Positions 58,888 to 64,000 of a stretch of DNA of 64,000 nt are shown piece by piece. The notes below the pieces were generated by a model, which saw nothing but the letters and a program-made list of their open reading frames with translations, did not search any database and had not been told where the DNA came from. The DNA is from JAOBAU01 sp034667465 (GTDB lineage Bacteria; Acidobacteriota; Thermoanaerobaculia; Gp7-AA8). The stretch is taken from contig JAXDJV010000014.1 of NCBI GenBank assembly GCA_034667465.1, positions 248,001 through 312,000 of the forward strand, in the 5' to 3' direction. A program made the translations under genes and the position numbers. How positions within the stretch are numbered: position 1 is the first letter of the stretch; each line of letters begins with the position of its first letter.

Positions 58888-59592
58888 ATGGGTACAACCC
58901 GGCGGAACGTCGCGTTCACGCCGTTCTTTCGCTGGCAACTGGCCGGCGTGGTTCTCCTCATCGCCGCGTGCATCGCGGTGTGGGGCGGCGGCGGCGCGCG
59001 CATGCGGCTCCGTTTGCGTGCGCTTCGACTCGATGGCAACGAGACCACCGGCGTCATCACCGAAACGGGATTCGACGGCGACCGTTACGTGGTTCGCTAT
59101 CGCTTCGACGTCGACGGCGCGACGCACGAAGGAGAGATGCACGCGCCGGCGCGGCGTTACGCCGATCGTTACGTGCGCGGCGATACGACGCCGGTCGCGT
59201 ATCTCGCCGAGAACCCGCTCGTCAGCGTGCCGCGCGCGAAACGGGAGATCGACGACTCGTTCATCGACGGAAACACCGGACCCGATCTGTTGCGCGCGCT
59301 GGCGTACACGCTCGGCATCTCGCTGCTGTTGATTGCGCTGCTGATCGCCGCGCTGCGCCAGCGGCGGCTGTTGAGCGAAGGCAACATCCTCGGCGCGACG
59401 ATCATGGACGTCGATGAGCGGAAGCGCGTGAAGTATCAGTTCACGACGCCGGCCGGCGAGCTCCACGCGCGCCGCGTTTCGCTGCGACGTCCGCCGTCGA
59501 CCGGGGAGCGGGTCGACGTCTGCTGGATGCCGGGGCGGCCCGCGAAGAGCCGCCTCCGGAGTGAGCTCAGATACGTGAAGATCGTCGACTGA
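58888..59592 (+). CDS. DUF3592-domain membrane protein
   Basis: 234 residues with a first transmembrane helix (about 16-32), an outer beta-rich domain (about 50-120: GVITETGFDGDRYVVRYRFDVDGATHEGEM), a second helix (about 140-160) and a repeat of the small beta domain (about 175-230: ILGATIMDVDERKRVKYQFTTPAGELHA). The two halves look like a duplicated DUF3592 unit. Function unknown. Its end touches the convergent BI-1 gene (59592/59593). Confidence 0.75.
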   Translation: MGTTRRNVAFTPFFRWQLAGVVLLIAACIAVWGGGGARMRLRLRALRLDGNETTGVITETGFDGDRYVVRYRFDVDGATHEGEMHAPARRYADRYVRGDTTPVAYLAENPLVSVPRAKREIDDSFIDGNTGPDLLRALAYTLGISLLLIALLIAALRQRRLLSEGNILGATIMDVDERKRVKYQFTTPAGELHARRVSLRRPPSTGERVDVCWMPGRPAKSRLRSELRYVKIVD

Positions 59593-60309
59593 TCAGCGGC
59601 GACGGCTGCCGCCGCCGAAGATCTGCAGCATGAACAGGAACAGGTTGACGAGATCGAGATACAGCATCAGCGAGCCGATGATGGCGAGGTTTTCCTGCAG
59701 TCCCGGCGGCGACGACGCCAGCGCGCGCAGGCGCTGCGTGTCATACGCGGTGAGACCGAGGAAGACGAAGACGCCGATGTAGGCGACGGTCATCGACAGC
59801 GCGGTCGAATGAATGAAGATGTTGATGACGCTGCAGAGCACGATGCCGATCAGACCCATGAAGAAGAACGATCCCCACGAGGTGAGATCGCGCTTCGTGA
59901 CGGTGCCGTAGATGCTCATGCCGGCGAACATGCCGGCGGCGGTGACGAACGCCTGGGTGATCGCGGCCGCGCTGTACGCGAAAAAGATCCAGCTGAGCGT
60001 GAAGCCGTTGAGCAGCGAGAAGGCGAGGAACGCGCCTGCCGCCGTGCCGGCCGACATCTTCGTGATACGCGCGGAGAGAAAGACGACAAGGCCGAACTCC
60101 ACCGCGATCAGGATGAATGACATGCCGCGATTGGCGAGCACGAGTTGCTGCATCGGCTCCGACATCGCAACCCAGAGCGACGCCACGGCCGTGACGAGCA
60201 ATCCGGCGAACATCCAGCGATAGACCGAGGCGATGAACGCCCGCGTTCCCATCCCTGCTTCCGCCGTGGCCGCCGAAAGCCACGGACGCTGCGGTTCGAA
60301 AGAATTCAT
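59593..60309 (-). CDS. Bax-inhibitor-1/YccA-like membrane protein
   Basis: 238 residues from ATG 60309, after a GGAGGACTAAAAAG site; a longer frame through the repeat upstream is not credible. Seven hydrophobic helices and the family start FIASVYRWMFAGLLVTAVASLWVA (split), with LAFSLLNGFTLSWIFFAYSAAAI, FFMGLIGIVLCSVINIF, VFLGLTAYDTQRL and LMLYLDLVNLFLFMLQIFGG. The conserved Asp pair (YDTQ and LDLVN) fits BI-1 proteins, which act as pH-gated calcium leak channels or quality-control partners of FtsH. Confidence 0.92.
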   Translation of the reverse strand: MNSFEPQRPWLSAATAEAGMGTRAFIASVYRWMFAGLLVTAVASLWVAMSEPMQQLVLANRGMSFILIAVEFGLVVFLSARITKMSAGTAAGAFLAFSLLNGFTLSWIFFAYSAAAITQAFVTAAGMFAGMSIYGTVTKRDLTSWGSFFFMGLIGIVLCSVINIFIHSTALSMTVAYIGVFVFLGLTAYDTQRLRALASSPPGLQENLAIIGSLMLYLDLVNLFLFMLQIFGGGSRRR

Positions 60310-60386
60310 CTTTTTAGTCCTCCAGTTACTGCGCGCTGGGAAACAGCAGCGCCGCGAACGATAGTCCTTATTTTCTACGCCGCAAG

Positions 60387-60486
60387 GTGCCGAGTGCTGA
60401 GTGCAGAGTGCTGAGAACGTCAAAATCCGAGCACGAATCATGCTGCGCACTTCCTGACTCAGCACTCTGCACTCAGCACGCAGCAC
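60387..60486. repeat. Heptamer-built inverted repeat, copy 4
   Basis: Left arm GTGCCGA-GTGCTGA-GTGCAGA-GTGCTGA (60387-60414); right arm TCAGCAC-TCTGCAC-TCAGCAC-GCAGCAC (60459-60486). Twenty-one bases pair without error. It lies in the 286-base gap between the BI-1 gene and dnaK, upstream of both; apart from this repeat and the dnaK promoter area, I see nothing else in the gap. Confidence 0.85.
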
Positions 60487-60595
60487 CCGAGTCGCAAAGC
60501 GCGCGGAATTAACAATATGACACTCAGGTTTTGCTACGTACAGAATCTGACAATAGGACGCTCAAGCGACCTAAGTCACAGAAGGAGAATAACTT

Positions 60596-62506
<1,911 letters not shown>

Positions 62507-62518
62507 CGGATTCGGTGA

Positions 62519-62544
62519 GGGGACAGGCGCTTTCGCCTGTCCCC
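62519..62544 (+). terminator. Terminator-like 11-base stem after dnaK
   Basis: GGGGACAGGCG (62519-62529) pairs perfectly with CGCCTGTCCCC (62534-62544) around CTTT. It stands 12 bases after the dnaK stop and before hspR, so most transcripts may stop here, with some read-through into hspR. No strong T run follows. Confidence 0.75.
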
Positions 62545-62562
62545 TTCACGGAGAAATATCAA

Positions 62563-62961
62563 ATGGGACGGCGCAGATCCGACGGCTACGTGATGATCTC
62601 CATCATCGCGGAGCGCTACAACATTCATCCGCAAACGCTCCGTCTGTACGAGCGCGAAGGATTGATCAAGCCGGCGCGCACGTCAGGCAACACCCGCCTT
62701 TACGGTCAGGACGAGATTCGCAAGCTGGAGATGATCCTCGCGCTCACGCGTGACCTCGGCGTCAACCTGGCCGGCGTGGAAGTGATCCTCAACGTGAAGC
62801 GCGCGCTCGATGATGCGCTCGAAGCGGTCGAGCGCGCCGAGGATCATTTCGAACAGATGATGCGCGTGATCCGCCAGAGCGTGCTCGACAAGCGTCACGG
62901 CATCGAGCGCGAAAACGCTTTGGTGAAATCGCCGCCGCGCGGACTCGCGAAGACGCGCTGA
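62563..62961 (+). CDS. hspR: HspR-like MerR-family heat-shock repressor
   Basis: 132 residues from ATG 62563 (GGAGAAATATCAA upstream). N-terminal MerR winged helix: MISIIAERYNIHPQTLRLYEREGLIKPARTSGNTRLYG (split across about 11-48), then DEIRKLEMILALTRDLGVNLAGVEVILN and a coiled coil. The IHPQTLRxYEREGLxxPxRTxGNxRxY pattern matches HspR. HspR represses dnaK-type operons and is released under heat stress. Its place after dnaK supports autoregulation. Confidence 0.93.
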   Translation: MGRRRSDGYVMISIIAERYNIHPQTLRLYEREGLIKPARTSGNTRLYGQDEIRKLEMILALTRDLGVNLAGVEVILNVKRALDDALEAVERAEDHFEQMMRVIRQSVLDKRHGIERENALVKSPPRGLAKTR

Positions 62962-62999
62962 GCGTTCGCTGCGTCGTGCGCGGCGCTACACTCCCGTGC

Positions 63000-64000
63000 A
63001 TGAAAACGATGTTCATCGCGGCGCTCTTCGCCATACCGGCTCTTCTTTGTGCAGCGGACACGCCGGCGGTCTCGACGATGGAGCCCGGCGGGCTGCATCG
63101 AATCGCGCACGATTACTACCAGTGGCGGCAGCGCAACTATCCGGTCTTCGCTTCCGATCAGGGAAATCATGCGTGGGACGATCGGATCACCGACTATTCG
63201 CCGGCGGCGATCGAGTCGCGTCGAGTGTACGTGCGCGACGTGCTTGCGGGCGTTCGTGCTGCCGACACCGCGAAGTGGAATCGCGATGATCGGATCGACT
63301 GGATTCTTTTTCGCGCGCAGCTCGAATCGGCGGAGTTCGCCGATCGCGTGCTCGATCGCGAGGCGACCGATCCCGGCGTGTACGTCGGCGACGCCGGCAA
63401 CGCCATCTTCTCGCTGCTGAAGAAAGAGTACGACGCGCCGCAGAAGCGCGCGCTGTCGGCGACCGCGCGTTTGAGCGCGATGCCGGCGATGCTCGAGCAG
63501 GCGAAGAAGAACCTGACGCGGCCGGTGCGACTCTATTCGCAGCTGGCCATCGAATCGGCGCGTGCCATCGATCCGCTCTTCGTCGACAGCCTCGCATCGC
63601 TCACCAAAGACCTTTCACCGGACGAGCGGAAAGCGTTCGTCGCCGCGCGCGACGGTGCAGTCAAAGCAATGCATGCGTACGCCGACTGGCTCGAAGCGAA
63701 GCTGCCGTCGATGCAGCCGTGGCGGCCGATCGGCGAAGAGAACTACAACTACATGCTTCGCCACATCCTGCTGCTGCCGATGGACTCACGCGACGTCGCG
63801 CACCTCGGCGAAGTCGAGCTCGGCCGCTATCGCGCGCTCGAAGCGATGCTCCCCGATCCGTCGCTCGCCGATCCCGATCCGAAACGCGTCGCGAACATCC
63901 CGGCCGATCAGCAGGCGTTCCTGAAAGCGTACGAGAGTCGCGAAGCGGAGATGATCCGTTTCCTCGGCGAGAAGAAACTGATCACGCTCCCGCCGTACCT
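63000..64000 (+). CDS. DUF885-family protein, start (cut by window edge)
   Basis: ATG 63000 opens a frame through the window end, 333 codons so far. Signal peptide about 1-18 (ending LCA). DYYQWRQRNYPVFASDQGNHAWDDRITDYSPAAIESR (split), WNRDDRIDWILFRAQLESAEF, and EENYNYMLRHILLLPMD are typical of DUF885 proteins, which are mostly secreted M32-like metalloprotease relatives. The expected HExxH site is beyond the window. The role cannot be stated. Confidence 0.85.
   Translation, partial: MKTMFIAALFAIPALLCAADTPAVSTMEPGGLHRIAHDYYQWRQRNYPVFASDQGNHAWDDRITDYSPAAIESRRVYVRDVLAGVRAADTAKWNRDDRIDWILFRAQLESAEFADRVLDREATDPGVYVGDAGNAIFSLLKKEYDAPQKRALSATARLSAMPAMLEQAKKNLTRPVRLYSQLAIESARAIDPLFVDSLASLTKDLSPDERKAFVAARDGAVKAMHAYADWLEAKLPSMQPWRPIGEENYNYMLRHILLLPMDSRDVAHLGEVELGRYRALEAMLPDPSLADPDPKRVANIPADQQAFLKAYESREAEMIRFLGEKKLITLPPY

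Noticed and set aside
60387..60486. CIRCE element (HrcA site) upstream of dnaK, because of GAGTGCTGAG and CTCAGCACTC
   Set aside because: CIRCE has TTAGCACTC first and GAGTGCTAA second with 9 bases between; here the order is reversed and the arms are tandem 7-mers. It belongs to the heptamer repeat family.

Overview
The window is high-GC bacterial chromosome. Almost every stretch is coding and the gaps are short. The gene content points to Acidobacteriota or a near relative: a tricorn-type protease, a DUF5916 surface protein, carboxypeptidase-regulatory-like secreted proteins, an OPT transporter, sulfatase-fold/TPR lipoproteins, dnaK next to hspR, and many small Cys-rich exported proteins. 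This placement is inferred from gene content only. No rRNA and no CRISPR array are present; there are two tRNA genes.

Layout. 1-474 is the start of a membrane glycosyltransferase on the minus strand. 531-8101 is a plus-strand run: two sulfatase-fold/TPR lipoproteins, a VOC protein, rnc, an EnvC-like activator and a CtpA protease. 8151-15397 is an aldehyde dehydrogenase followed by a small Cys-rich secreted protein and a large carboxypeptidase-regulatory-like protein. The whole three-gene set then recurs with the dehydrogenase copy reduced to a pseudogene. 15467-20493 holds a tricorn-like protease, a small membrane protein, a peroxiredoxin whose catalytic residue is encoded by TGA, and a Crp/Fnr regulator. 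20669-25229 is a MacAB-type export system (adaptor, ATPase, two permeases). 25321-31711 is more accessory: two broken Cys-rich exported-protein genes, bacterioferritin, two acetyltransferases, an M48 protease, and a V4R/cyclic-nucleotide sensor cassette. 31785-42796 has transketolase, several secreted or envelope proteins, a beta-lactamase-fold protein, a DUF2911 protein and a DUF5916 protein. 42872-47815 has an aromatic amino acid ammonia-lyase, hisS, tRNA-His, an ATPase and egtD. 47852-53431 has a LytS/LytTR two-component pair, an OPT transporter and two receiver-only regulators. 53534-58852 has tRNA-Val, an FAD oxidoreductase, a purine permease, a BON lipoprotein, a low-complexity lipoprotein and a frameshifted DUF72 gene. 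58888-64000 ends with a DUF3592 protein, a BI-1 protein, dnaK-hspR and the start of a DUF885 protein.

Most notable points. (1) The gene at 19351-19788 reads as a Bcp-type peroxiredoxin with selenocysteine at the peroxidatic position, and a hairpin directly after the TGA fits a bacterial SECIS element. (2) tRNA-His has no encoded G-1 and carries A73, and it lies just upstream of a hisS whose product looks like the eukaryote-like/alphaproteobacterial type. (3) Four intergenic inverted repeats are each built from tandem 7-base units. (4) Four copies of a REP-like inverted repeat and two perfect or near-perfect palindromes lie at gene ends and supply stop or start codons to neighbouring genes. 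(5) A tandem duplication of about 3 kb has a breakpoint inside a terminator-like hairpin.
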